In this document: one piece after another, positions 57,812 to 64,000 of the stretch | How the letters are laid out: every line of letters begins with the position of its first letter | Position numbering within the stretch: the first letter of the stretch is position 1 | DNA from: Butyrivibrio sp. | GTDB lineage: Bacteria; Bacillota; Clostridia; Lachnospirales; Lachnospiraceae | Length of the DNA: 64,000 nt | Assembly: GCA_016291375.1 (NCBI GenBank) | Contig: JAEEXE010000002.1 | Span: 62,001 to 126,000, forward strand | Direction: 5' to 3' | Made by a program: the position numbers and the translations under genes | The notes under the pieces: generated by a model | Database searches by the model: none | Seen by the model: the letters and a program-made list of their open reading frames with translations, nothing else | Told to the model about the DNA's origin: nothing

Positions 57812-58271
57812 AATCATCAAGCTCGTGGAAGAAAGTCCTTGTCTTAACTATTCCATAGATGGCATCCTTGTATTCAAAAAGGAAATGCTCGTTGATGTTT
57901 TCCTTGCCATACATCATAACTCTGCCCATATACGCATTTAAAATAGAAACATACTTCTTATCCTGCTCAAACATCTGCAGAATCTCATCTTTTCTGCGAC
58001 GAGGGTGCTTTGATGCAAACCTTCTGATATCTATCTGAAGATCTACAGGGAGCTCTTTTTCTCTCTCTTTAACCGCATTAAGAATCTTCTCATATTTTTC
58101 ATCGTTGATTTTCTTGAGATGATCTGTGAACTCGAGACAGCAGCCGTTATCCGGCATAAGTAGCCGGACGCGATCTTCTTTGATCACATCTTCTACAACT
58201 GCAACAACATTAGGAACGATGGGCTTCTGATTGTAATCCAGAATGATGACTTTATCGCCTTTCTTATACAT
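57786..58271 (-). CDS. Unknown soluble protein with small N-terminal beta domain
   Basis: 161-residue protein I do not recognise. Residues 1-55 (KGDKVIILDYNQKPIVPN, VVAVVEDVIKEDRVRLLM) look like a small beta-barrel such as KOW/CarD-like, followed by a charged helical middle (about 60-120; FASKHPRRRKDEILQMFEQD) and a short C-terminal region. No membrane helix. GGGAGGT precedes the ATG. It is convergent with and overlaps the polysaccharide gene. The beta-barrel suggestion is impression only. Confidence 0.7.
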   Translation of the reverse strand: MYKKGDKVIILDYNQKPIVPNVVAVVEDVIKEDRVRLLMPDNGCCLEFTDHLKKINDEKYEKILNAVKEREKELPVDLQIDIRRFASKHPRRRKDEILQMFEQDKKYVSILNAYMGRVMMYGKENINEHFLFEYKDAIYGIVKTRTFFHELDDSIAVPDLV

Positions 58272-58385
58272 AGCAGATACCTCCCGGAAAAGACAAAGAC
58301 GGCGGGTTCCATTTAGATAAATATATTATATCATAATAATCCGCGTGAAAGAACGATAAAATGCCTATTTCATGGCTTTTTCTTA

Positions 58386-59138
58386 TTAGATTGTTATCAC
58401 TGTAGGATCAATGGAAAAAGACACTTTTTTGTGAGTCTTTGGATGCTTGAAGCCAAAGCTGTAGCAGACGAGATTGACAGTGCCTATCCCGGCATCCTTG
58501 GAGTATTGTATTGACGCTTTGGAGCCGTATTTATCATCTCCAAGAATCGGAAACCCATAGTGCGAGAGCTGAACTCTGATCTGATGAAAACGACCGGTCA
58601 AAAGCTTTATCCTAACAAGAGTTGTATCCTTCGATCTTTTTACGACTTCGTAGTCAAGAACAGCTTTCTTGGCATCGCCGCCGATAACTCTTATTTTTTC
58701 TCCTGTTAAAAGAGCTATCGCATTATCCTTGATAGTGCCGGCTTCTTCTATAGTTACAGCCATGGCAAGTCCGTTATCTTCTCTTCTTATCAGATAGTCT
58801 TCAATACGACCACTGTCCTCCGGAAGCTGGCCGTAGCACAGAGCATAGTAGTATTTTAATGTAGAATGGTTTTTGATCTGCGTAGCAAGGTCAGAGGCGG
58901 CGGCTTTATTTTTGGCAACAACAACGACACCCTCAACAGGCTTATCCAGCCTGTAAACAGTTCCTACATAAGGCGCTTTTGTAATACCCTTTGAGCGGTT
59001 ATTCCTTGCAATGTAATTTCTTACGCTGCTTACAAGGTCAAGCTCCCGCACTCCTGCTCCTTCAGTAGCCATACCAGCAGGCTTGTGGCAAACCAATATA
59101 TCATCGTCTTCGTAAATGTATTCAATCTCTCTTTTCAT
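58386..59138 (-). CDS. RNA pseudouridine synthase, RluA family
   Basis: 250-residue enzyme converting specific uridines to pseudouridine in rRNA or tRNA. The RluA catalytic block YRLDKPVEGVVVVAKN contains the nucleophile Asp65. The later TGRFHQIRVQLSHYGFPILGDDKYG supports the family. There is no S4 domain at the N-terminus, resembling short RluA/TruC-type members. The exact target site cannot be told. Position between unrelated genes gives no further hint. Confidence 0.93.
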   Translation of the reverse strand: MKREIEYIYEDDDILVCHKPAGMATEGAGVRELDLVSSVRNYIARNNRSKGITKAPYVGTVYRLDKPVEGVVVVAKNKAAASDLATQIKNHSTLKYYYALCYGQLPEDSGRIEDYLIRREDNGLAMAVTIEEAGTIKDNAIALLTGEKIRVIGGDAKKAVLDYEVVKRSKDTTLVRIKLLTGRFHQIRVQLSHYGFPILGDDKYGSKASIQYSKDAGIGTVNLVCYSFGFKHPKTHKKVSFSIDPTVITI

Positions 59139-59366
59139 AATTTCGATACTCGTATTTCTGTTCTTCCATCAACTTATTTAAATAGCTAGGTTCATTATAT
59201 ATTAAGTATTAACGTTTACAAAAGCAGATCGGTTATTTCTTATAAGATGCCATTAAGTAGCAGTAAAATTATGTCCAAATTATGAACGTTTTTGCGGCTG
59301 TTTGGACATTTTGCGTCCATATTTGTATTGTAGAATTCTTATACAAACAACATGAGGGCGGGACAT
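59139..59366. promoter_or_regulatory. Intergenic region with inverted repeat upstream of DUF3810 gene
   Basis: 228 bp between divergent genes. ATGTCCAAA (59271-59279) and TTTGGACAT (59301-59309) form a perfect 9-bp inverted repeat around 21 nt. TTGGAC (59302-59307) with TATTGT 18 nt later may be a promoter for the plus-strand operon. No small gene is seen. Confidence 0.4.
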
Positions 59367-60557
59367 ATGAGTAAGGGTAAGAGATTATATCTGATCACAG
59401 TAATCACACTTATATCATTTTCTGTTTTTTTCAACATGGCTGCATGGAAAAGTGCGGCTTTTTCTGACTTCTATGTCAGAAATATTTTTCCCGTTATAAC
59501 AGGCGCATACGGAAAGCTTACAAGCCTTGTGGGATTTTCTGTGGGCGAAGTGATGCTGGTTATACTTGTTGCTTTTATTATCTTTACAGTGCTTTTTATC
59601 CTGACACACACTATCGTTCTTCTTTATGAAAAAATCTCCAAAAATCTTGGAAAAACTTTTTTTAAGATTAAAAGAGGTTTTGGCTATGTGTCCGGAAAGC
59701 TTTATAGGATAACACCCTTGGTGATGGCGGTTACTGTTACTGTTATGTCGCTTAACTGCTTTGTTCTTTATCACACCACCAAGCTCAGCGTTTATAATGT
59801 CGGATTTGAAAGGCGCTATGATCTTCAGCAGCTGGCGGATCTTAGGGACTTCATTGTTACGCAGTGCAATGACCTTTCTAAGAAAGTTCCTCATGATGAG
59901 TTCGGGAATATTATATATGAAGGAAGCATGGAAGAAACTGCTATAAGAGCCATGCAGAATCTGGCTTCGGAGTATCCAAGACTTGATGGATATTACGTTA
60001 CTCCTAAGCCGCTATTCTACTCAGACTTCATGTGTCAGCAGTACATGCAGGGATATTACTTCCCGTTTTCTATGGAAGCAAATTACAACGATTCGATGTC
60101 CATCATGAACAAGCCCTTTACTATGTGCCATGAGCTTGCCCATACCCATGGATATATATATGAAGATGAAGCAAACTTCTTTGGCTTTCTTGCCTGCATC
60201 AGATCCGATGATGTTGTGTTTAGATACAGCGGATACCTGGGAGTTCTTAATTATATAAACAATGATTTTTATAAGGCAGTGAGTAAAGAAGAGTATGATT
60301 CACACGTGAAGATATCCGCAAGAGTTAAGTATGACAATCAGTTTGTAACCAAGGAAGCATGGAAGAGAGTAGAATCACACGCTGTTATTAAGACTGCAAC
60401 GGTTAAAAAAGCAGCAGATAAATTTATCGATACGAATCTTAAGGTCAACGGAGTGCTCTCAGGAAAAGTTAGCTACGCTCATGTTGTTGCACTTATTCTT
60501 GATTACTATTACAATGAACCCGAATATGTTTTAAACACATCGGGGGATAAAATATGA
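59367..60557 (+). CDS. DUF3810-family membrane protein with HExxH motif
   Basis: 396-residue protein. The start at 59367 (MSKGKRLYLITVITL) follows GAGGGCGGG; the ATG at 59352 is less well placed. Three membrane segments lie near 6-26, 60-86 and 117-136. The extracellular C-terminal domain has HELAH at about 255-259 and a nearby EDEAN (Glu near 268), a zinc-metallopeptidase-like arrangement. This matches the DUF3810 family, whose function is unproven. The stop overlaps the start of the downstream lipoprotein gene by 4 nt. Confidence 0.82.
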   Translation: MSKGKRLYLITVITLISFSVFFNMAAWKSAAFSDFYVRNIFPVITGAYGKLTSLVGFSVGEVMLVILVAFIIFTVLFILTHTIVLLYEKISKNLGKTFFKIKRGFGYVSGKLYRITPLVMAVTVTVMSLNCFVLYHTTKLSVYNVGFERRYDLQQLADLRDFIVTQCNDLSKKVPHDEFGNIIYEGSMEETAIRAMQNLASEYPRLDGYYVTPKPLFYSDFMCQQYMQGYYFPFSMEANYNDSMSIMNKPFTMCHELAHTHGYIYEDEANFFGFLACIRSDDVVFRYSGYLGVLNYINNDFYKAVSKEEYDSHVKISARVKYDNQFVTKEAWKRVESHAVIKTATVKKAADKFIDTNLKVNGVLSGKVSYAHVVALILDYYYNEPEYVLNTSGDKI

Positions 60558-61252
60558 AAAAGAAATATTTCATAGGAACTGCGATAGTTCTTTTGACAGG
60601 AGCAATGCTTGTTGCGTGTAAACCTTCAGAAGAAAAGCTGAATGAAGCTGAAACGGCGAGAAATCTTCTTATAGAAGCTAAGAAAGTAGCAGAAGAAACT
60701 TATCTTGATATAACGGATTCTTCAGGAAAAGAAGAACTTGATGAGCTTGCCAAAAGAGAGGCAGAAATTGAAAGCCTTAATTTTACGAAGATGAGCGATA
60801 AGAAGATTGATGGAGTTCTTCCTGATATCAATCAGCTCACACAGGAATACCAGGAACTTGGTGGTAAATTTAACGCCACGCTTTCCAATGAGAAGAATAT
60901 AAAAGACGAAGAGGCTAAGCACATGGATCTGGGTTCTTATATCATAAATAAGACAGGACTCAGTATAAAAGAAGTGATTCTCCATGATATGACAACGGAT
61001 ACCTATTCCGATAATATGCTTGGCGAAGGAGTGGTACTGGAGCCGGGCTATACGCTTATGGGCGCGGTCCTTGATGTAAATGTTACAAGCTCTCAGTGGG
61101 AAGTGATCATAAAAGATGATAACAATACCACACACAATCTTGAGTGCGGAGACCTCAAATCTGCAGATAAAGAAGGAATAGCCCTTGTAATCACCCTGGA
61201 TCCCGCTACTGGAGCGGGAAAGGCCGAGATTGGCAGCTATAGTGGATTGTGA
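60554..61252 (+). CDS. Lipoprotein of unknown function coupled to DUF3810 gene
   Basis: 232-residue lipoprotein with signal peptide and lipobox LVAC (Cys near 22), a Glu/Lys/Ala-rich helical stretch (about 25-110) and a strand-rich C-terminal domain (about 125-232) that begins INKTGLSIKEVILHDM. It overlaps the DUF3810 stop by 4 nt (ATGA), so the two are co-translated and probably work together at the cell surface. I do not recognise a family. Confidence 0.82.
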   Translation: MKKKYFIGTAIVLLTGAMLVACKPSEEKLNEAETARNLLIEAKKVAEETYLDITDSSGKEELDELAKREAEIESLNFTKMSDKKIDGVLPDINQLTQEYQELGGKFNATLSNEKNIKDEEAKHMDLGSYIINKTGLSIKEVILHDMTTDTYSDNMLGEGVVLEPGYTLMGAVLDVNVTSSQWEVIIKDDNNTTHNLECGDLKSADKEGIALVITLDPATGAGKAEIGSYSGL

Positions 61253-61261
61253 CAATTCCAC

Positions 61262-61288
61262 AAAATCTTAAGGAAATCTTAAGATTTT
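61262..61288 (+). terminator. Hairpin after the DUF3810-lipoprotein operon
   Basis: A perfect 11-bp stem (61262-61272 with 61278-61288, loop GAAAT) lies 10 nt past the stop. The right arm ends in TTTT, acting as a short U-run. Confidence 0.65.
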
Positions 61289-61304
61289 ATGCACACATAT
61301 GTCA

Positions 61305-61333
61305 ATGACATTCCGGTTTATACCGTTTATAAT
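61305..61333 (+). promoter_or_regulatory. Promoter of the small acidic lipoprotein gene
   Basis: ATGACA (61305-61310), a 17-nt spacer and a perfect TATAAT (61328-61333), giving a leader of about 65 nt before the start at 61406. Confidence 0.75.
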
Positions 61334-61405
61334 CTCTAATTGTACTGAAGCAATTGTCTTGCAATCAATAATTGCAAAGTATATTGAAAAGAGGAGATTA
61401 TAATT

Positions 61406-61684
61406 ATGAAGAAGAATATCGTAACATTACTTGCAATCGCAACTATTTCAGCAGCAGTTCTCGCAGGATGTGGTGAGGCAGCAGCTGAGGAGGCAGCTAC
61501 AGAGGCTACTTCTGTAGAGGCTACAGTAGAGGCTACTGTTGAGGAGGCAGCTACAGAGGCTACTTCTGAGGACGCAGCAGCAGACGCTTCATCTGAGGAT
61601 GCAGCTACAGACGCATCTTCTGAGGATGCAGCAGCAGACGCTTCATCTGAGGACGCTGCAGCAGACGCTTCATCTGCAAAATAA
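61406..61684 (+). CDS. Small acidic tandem-repeat lipoprotein
   Basis: 92-residue lipoprotein with signal peptide and lipobox LAGC (Cys22). The mature 71 residues consist almost wholly of Glu, Ala, Thr, Ser, Asp and Val with a single Lys at the end, so it is strongly negative and probably unstructured. Residues 55-90 are four copies of a nine-residue unit (EDAAADASS, one copy with T for A), and EEAATEATS occurs twice earlier. GAGGAG precedes the ATG. It has its own consensus promoter and a strong terminator, suggesting high expression. Function unknown; no domain recognised. Confidence 0.85.
   Translation: MKKNIVTLLAIATISAAVLAGCGEAAAEEAATEATSVEATVEATVEEAATEATSEDAAADASSEDAATDASSEDAAADASSEDAAADASSAK
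61568..61675 (+). repeat. 27-bp tandem repeat, four units
   Basis: Four in-frame 27-nt units encode the EDAAADASS repeats of the acidic lipoprotein. Unit copies differ mostly at third positions (GAC/GAT, GCA/GCT), which implies they are not all very recent duplicates. Confidence 0.85.
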
Positions 61685-61754
61685 TAACTAATTCAATTAG
61701 ATTTAATTAACACCAAGTAGTACTAGTTTAATCAATTGCTTTTAGTCAGTACAT

Positions 61755-61787
61755 AAAGGCCCGGTGCTTTCGCAACGGGTCTTTTTT
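61755..61787 (+). terminator. Terminator after the acidic lipoprotein gene
   Basis: A GC-rich stem with one mismatch (about 61755-61767 with 61772-61784, 4-nt loop) is followed by TTTTTTG. Confidence 0.85.
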
Positions 61788-61845
61788 GTTGCCTTTGTTG
61801 CACAAGACCGGCAAGTTTTGCGCAAGCACTTTTTTGACAAAATAA

Positions 61846-61871
61846 AAAGCGCATCGCTTAGGATGCGCTTT
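61846..61871 (-). terminator. Terminator of tRNA-Gly
   Basis: A perfect 10-bp stem (61846-61855 with 61862-61871, 6-nt loop), running into TTATTTT on the minus strand, 15 nt after the tRNA. Confidence 0.82.
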
Positions 61872-61885
61872 AGAGCATAAAAAAG

Positions 61886-61956
61886 AGCGGGTGATGGGAA
61901 TCGAACCCACGTATCTAGCTTGGAAGGCTAGTGTTCTACCATTGAACTACACCCGC
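61886..61956 (-). tRNA. tRNA-Gly (anticodon TCC)
   Basis: A complete 71-nt cloverleaf on the minus strand: acceptor GCGGGTG with CACCCGC, D arm GTTC/GAAC, anticodon stem CTAGC/GCTAG around loop CTTCCAA (anticodon TCC), T arm GTGGG-TTCGATT-CCCAT. CCA is not encoded. Confidence 0.97.
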
Positions 61957-61986
61957 CTGGCACTGTTTGAGTGCTGACAAGATTGT

Positions 61987-62015
61987 ATTTTAAAGACTTT
62001 TCGATAGTATGTCAA
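61987..62015 (-). promoter_or_regulatory. Promoter of tRNA-Gly
   Basis: On the minus strand TTGACA (62010-62015), a 17-nt spacer and TAAAAT (61987-61992), about 30 nt before the mature tRNA. Confidence 0.82.
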
Positions 62016-62049
62016 TAGTTTTTGTGATAAACTTTACATTGTTTGTCAA

Positions 62050-62078
62050 TTGACAATGATTATCAGTGGTGTTATTAT
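62050..62078 (+). promoter_or_regulatory. Promoter of the suf operon with Fur-type box
   Basis: TTGACA (62050-62055), a 17-nt spacer and TATTAT (62073-62078). TGACAATGATTATCA (62051-62065) matches the 7-1-7 Fur consensus TGATAATNATTATCA at all but one base and covers the -35 and spacer, so iron-dependent repression of suf is likely. Confidence 0.8.
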
Positions 62079-62080
62079 GA

Positions 62081-62101
62081 TTCCTACCAAGTTAGTAGGA
62101 A
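62081..62101 (+). promoter_or_regulatory. Inverted repeat at the suf transcription start
   Basis: TTCCTAC, a 7-nt spacer and GTAGGAA form a perfect 7-bp repeat just after the -10. It could be an operator for an Rrf2/IscR-type regulator or a 5' hairpin. The regulator assignment is speculative. Confidence 0.45.
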
Positions 62102-62121
62102 ATAGAGAAAGGATATTTATT

Positions 62122-62886
62122 ATGTCAGAGCAGTCTTTATTAAAAGTAAAAGATTTATCGGTGGCAATAGATGGAGAGTTGCCCATTCTGCATAAGATAA
62201 ATTTAGATATTAAGCCCGGAGAGACACACGTACTTATGGGGCCTAACGGTGCAGGTAAGTCAACTCTTGGATATACACTTATGGGTAACCCTCATTACTG
62301 CGTTACAGAGGGTAATATTCTTTTTGAAGGACAGGACATTACAGAGCTTTCTGCAGATAAGAGAGCAAAAGCAGGAATGTTCTTATCTTTCCAGAATCCT
62401 TACGAAGTTCCCGGAATTTCACTTTCAAGCTTCATAAGAAACGCAAGCCATGCGCAGACAGGTGAACCAATCAAGCTTCTTGCATATAAGAAAGCACTCA
62501 AGTCTTCAATGGAAGTTCTTTCTATGGATGAAGAGTATGCGGACAGAGATCTTAACGTAGGCTTCTCAGGAGGAGAAAAGAAAAAGTCTGAGATCCTTCA
62601 GCTTCTTATGCTTAATCCCAAGCTCGCAATTCTTGACGAGACAGATTCAGGACTTGATGTAGATGCTGTTCGTACTGTTTCCAAGGGAATCATGGAATAT
62701 CAGAAAAAGAAGGACGGAGCCCTTCTCATAATCACACACAGCACAAGAATTTTGGAATCCCTTCATGTTGATTATACCCACGTTCTTGTAAAGGGTAAGC
62801 TCGTACATACAGGAGACGCTTCTTTGGTAGACGAGATCAACAAGAGCGGATTTGAGCGTTTCGTTTCAGAATCAGATGCAGAATGA
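62122..62886 (+). CDS. sufC: Fe-S cluster assembly ATPase SufC
   Basis: ABC-type ATPase of the SufBCD scaffold. The start at 62122 (MSEQSLLKVKDLSVAID) is supported by AAAGGA 8 nt upstream; the ATG at 62050 lies in the promoter and is rejected. This gives 254 residues, the usual length. Walker A GPNGAGKSTLGYTL is near residue 35, Q-loop SFQNPYEVPG near 90, signature FSGGEKKKSEILQ near 145 and Walker B LAILDETDSGLDVDA near 168. Followed by sufB after 13 nt. Confidence 0.97.
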   Translation: MSEQSLLKVKDLSVAIDGELPILHKINLDIKPGETHVLMGPNGAGKSTLGYTLMGNPHYCVTEGNILFEGQDITELSADKRAKAGMFLSFQNPYEVPGISLSSFIRNASHAQTGEPIKLLAYKKALKSSMEVLSMDEEYADRDLNVGFSGGEKKKSEILQLLMLNPKLAILDETDSGLDVDAVRTVSKGIMEYQKKKDGALLIITHSTRILESLHVDYTHVLVKGKLVHTGDASLVDEINKSGFERFVSESDAE

Positions 62887-62899
62887 TCAGAGGTTAACT

Positions 62900-64000
62900 A
62901 TGAGCGATAACAAACAGGCTGTGGTTGAGATAGATCGCAGCGCATACGATTTTAAAGATGTAGAGAACGAAAAAGACTTTTATAGATTAAAAGAGGGACT
63001 TAACGAAGAGACTGTACTTAAAGTCTCCGAGGAGAAGAACGATCCCGAATGGATGAGAGAGTTCAGATTAAAGTGTCTTAAGCTTTATAACGAAATGGAT
63101 ATGCCGGATTGGGGTCCAAGCGTTGAGGGACTTGATATGGACAAGATATCTTCTTATGTAAGACATAAGGAAGATATGAAGGGTAGTTGGGAAGATGTTC
63201 CCGAGGATATCAAGAACACTTTTGAAAGACTGGGAATCCCTCAAGCAGAGAGAGAGTCACTTGCGGGAGTAGGTGCTCAGTACGATTCAGAGCTTGTATA
63301 TCATAACGTTAAAGACGAAGTGGCAGCTCAGGGAGTTATCTATACAGATATCGAGAGTGCACTCAGAACCGAATATGCGGACATGATAAAGAGCCACTTC
63401 ATGAAACTCCTTACTCCTACAGACCACAAGATGATGGCTCTTCACGGAGCGGTTTGGTCAGGCGGATCATTTGTTTATGTTCCCAAGGGAGTAAAAGTAG
63501 ATATTCCGCTTCAGTCATATTTCAGACTTAATGCGGCAGGAGCAGGACAGTTTGAGCACACCCTTATAATTGTTGATGAGGGCGCTGATCTTCATTTCAT
63601 AGAAGGCTGTTCAGCACCTAAATATAATGTGGCCAATCTCCATTCAGGTTGCGTTGAGCTCTATGTAGGCAAAAATGCCAGACTTCGTTACTCAACTATT
63701 GAGAACTGGTCCAAGAATATGTATAACCTTAATTCCAAGAGAGCGATTGTTGAAGAGAACGGAATCATGGAGTGGGTATCAGGATCTTTTGGATCTCATA
63801 CATCATATCTGTATCCCATGACCATCTTAAAGGGAGATCACTCCAAGATGGAATTTACAGGAATAACTTTTGCGGGTAAGGGACAGAACCTTGATACCGG
63901 AGCCAAAGTAGTTCACCAGGGCGTCGGAACGACATCAGTTATCAACAGTAAATCTATTTCCAAAGATGGAGGAATCGGAACATACAGGAGCAGCGTAGTG
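62900..64000 (+). CDS. sufB: Fe-S cluster assembly protein SufB, partial (3' end off window)
   Basis: Scaffold subunit of SufBCD. The first 367 codons are present without a stop; the family is about 470. AGAGG lies upstream of the ATG at 62900. Recognisable: MSDNKQAVVEIDRSAYDFKD, the PEWMREFRLKCL block near 50, the PKGVKVDIPLQSYFRLN block near 195, and AGAGQFEHTLIIVDEGADLHFIEGCSAP-type core near 215. It suggests a sufC-sufB-sufD-type operon continuing to the right. The gene order sufC first is usual in Clostridia. Confidence 0.96.
   Translation, partial: MSDNKQAVVEIDRSAYDFKDVENEKDFYRLKEGLNEETVLKVSEEKNDPEWMREFRLKCLKLYNEMDMPDWGPSVEGLDMDKISSYVRHKEDMKGSWEDVPEDIKNTFERLGIPQAERESLAGVGAQYDSELVYHNVKDEVAAQGVIYTDIESALRTEYADMIKSHFMKLLTPTDHKMMALHGAVWSGGSFVYVPKGVKVDIPLQSYFRLNAAGAGQFEHTLIIVDEGADLHFIEGCSAPKYNVANLHSGCVELYVGKNARLRYSTIENWSKNMYNLNSKRAIVEENGIMEWVSGSFGSHTSYLYPMTILKGDHSKMEFTGITFAGKGQNLDTGAKVVHQGVGTTSVINSKSISKDGGIGTYRSSVV

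Noticed and set aside
60722-61261. 179-codon open frame antisense to the lipoprotein gene
   Set aside because: No start signals and overlaps a lipoprotein with clear signal peptide and translational coupling.
61568-61675. Tandem repeat as a CRISPR array
   Set aside because: Units are contiguous, in frame and protein-coding, with no spacers.

Overview
The window looks like the replication-origin region of a Lachnospiraceae genome, most likely a Butyrivibrio or Pseudobutyrivibrio relative. This is inferred from moderate-to-low GC, the order rpmH-rnpA-yidD-yidC-jag-mnmE-mnmG-rsmG / parA-parB-DUF4446-serS-DUF3881 on one side of oriC, and dnaA-dnaN-yaaA-recF-gyrB-gyrA on the other. Lachnospiraceae-type hypothetical families (DUF4446, DUF3881, DUF3810) and a GH51 arabinofuranosidase fit the same placement. 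No rRNA, CRISPR array, insertion sequence or prophage was seen, and coding density is high.

Layout. 1-7965 (minus): a three-component sensor (binding lipoprotein, YesM-type kinase, YesN-type regulator), then an Fe3+/AfuABC-type ABC transporter whose ATPase runs off the left edge. 8215-10497 (plus): a small unknown gene and cstA. 10608: tRNA-Arg(CCT). 10875: an orphan membrane-anchored binding protein. 11885-17128 (minus): deoD, DUF3881, serS, DUF4446, parB, parA, then two perfect parS sites (17343-17407). 17429-24461 (minus): rsmG, mnmG, mnmE, jag, yidC, yidD, rnpA, rpmH. 24462-25006: DnaA-box-rich oriC. 25007-33676 (plus): dnaA, dnaN, yaaA, recF, gyrB, gyrA, followed closely by a GGDEF protein, an exonuclease III and an AEC transporter.

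37009-47138 holds an alpha/beta hydrolase (minus), GH51 arabinofuranosidase, an MBOAT acyltransferase with an SGNH-like partner, murG, an EAL protein, reverse-order rubrerythrin (minus) and an RpiR regulator that leads an operon with luxS and mtnN (to 48371). 48449-52322 (minus) is the riboflavin operon ribD-ribE-ribBA-ribH behind a consensus promoter, an FMN riboswitch and two successive intrinsic terminators. Then come pgi (minus), an OmpR-type two-component system, an O-antigen-ligase-like protein, an unknown gene and an RluA-type pseudouridine synthase (both minus), a DUF3810 protein with a lipoprotein, a small acidic repeat lipoprotein, tRNA-Gly(TCC, minus), and sufC-sufB running off the right edge behind a promoter that carries a near-perfect Fur-type box.

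The most unusual items are: the ABC ATPase with roughly 120 extra residues between Q-loop and signature motif; its coupling to an HptARS-like sensor and a long hairpin between binding-protein and permease genes; the double terminator after the FMN aptamer; the rpiR-luxS-mtnN operon with a palindrome inside its promoter; and c-di-GMP genes attached to gyrase and murG transcription units. Nothing here is an obviously new defence or mobile system; the left-hand sensor/transporter module is the best candidate for something undescribed.
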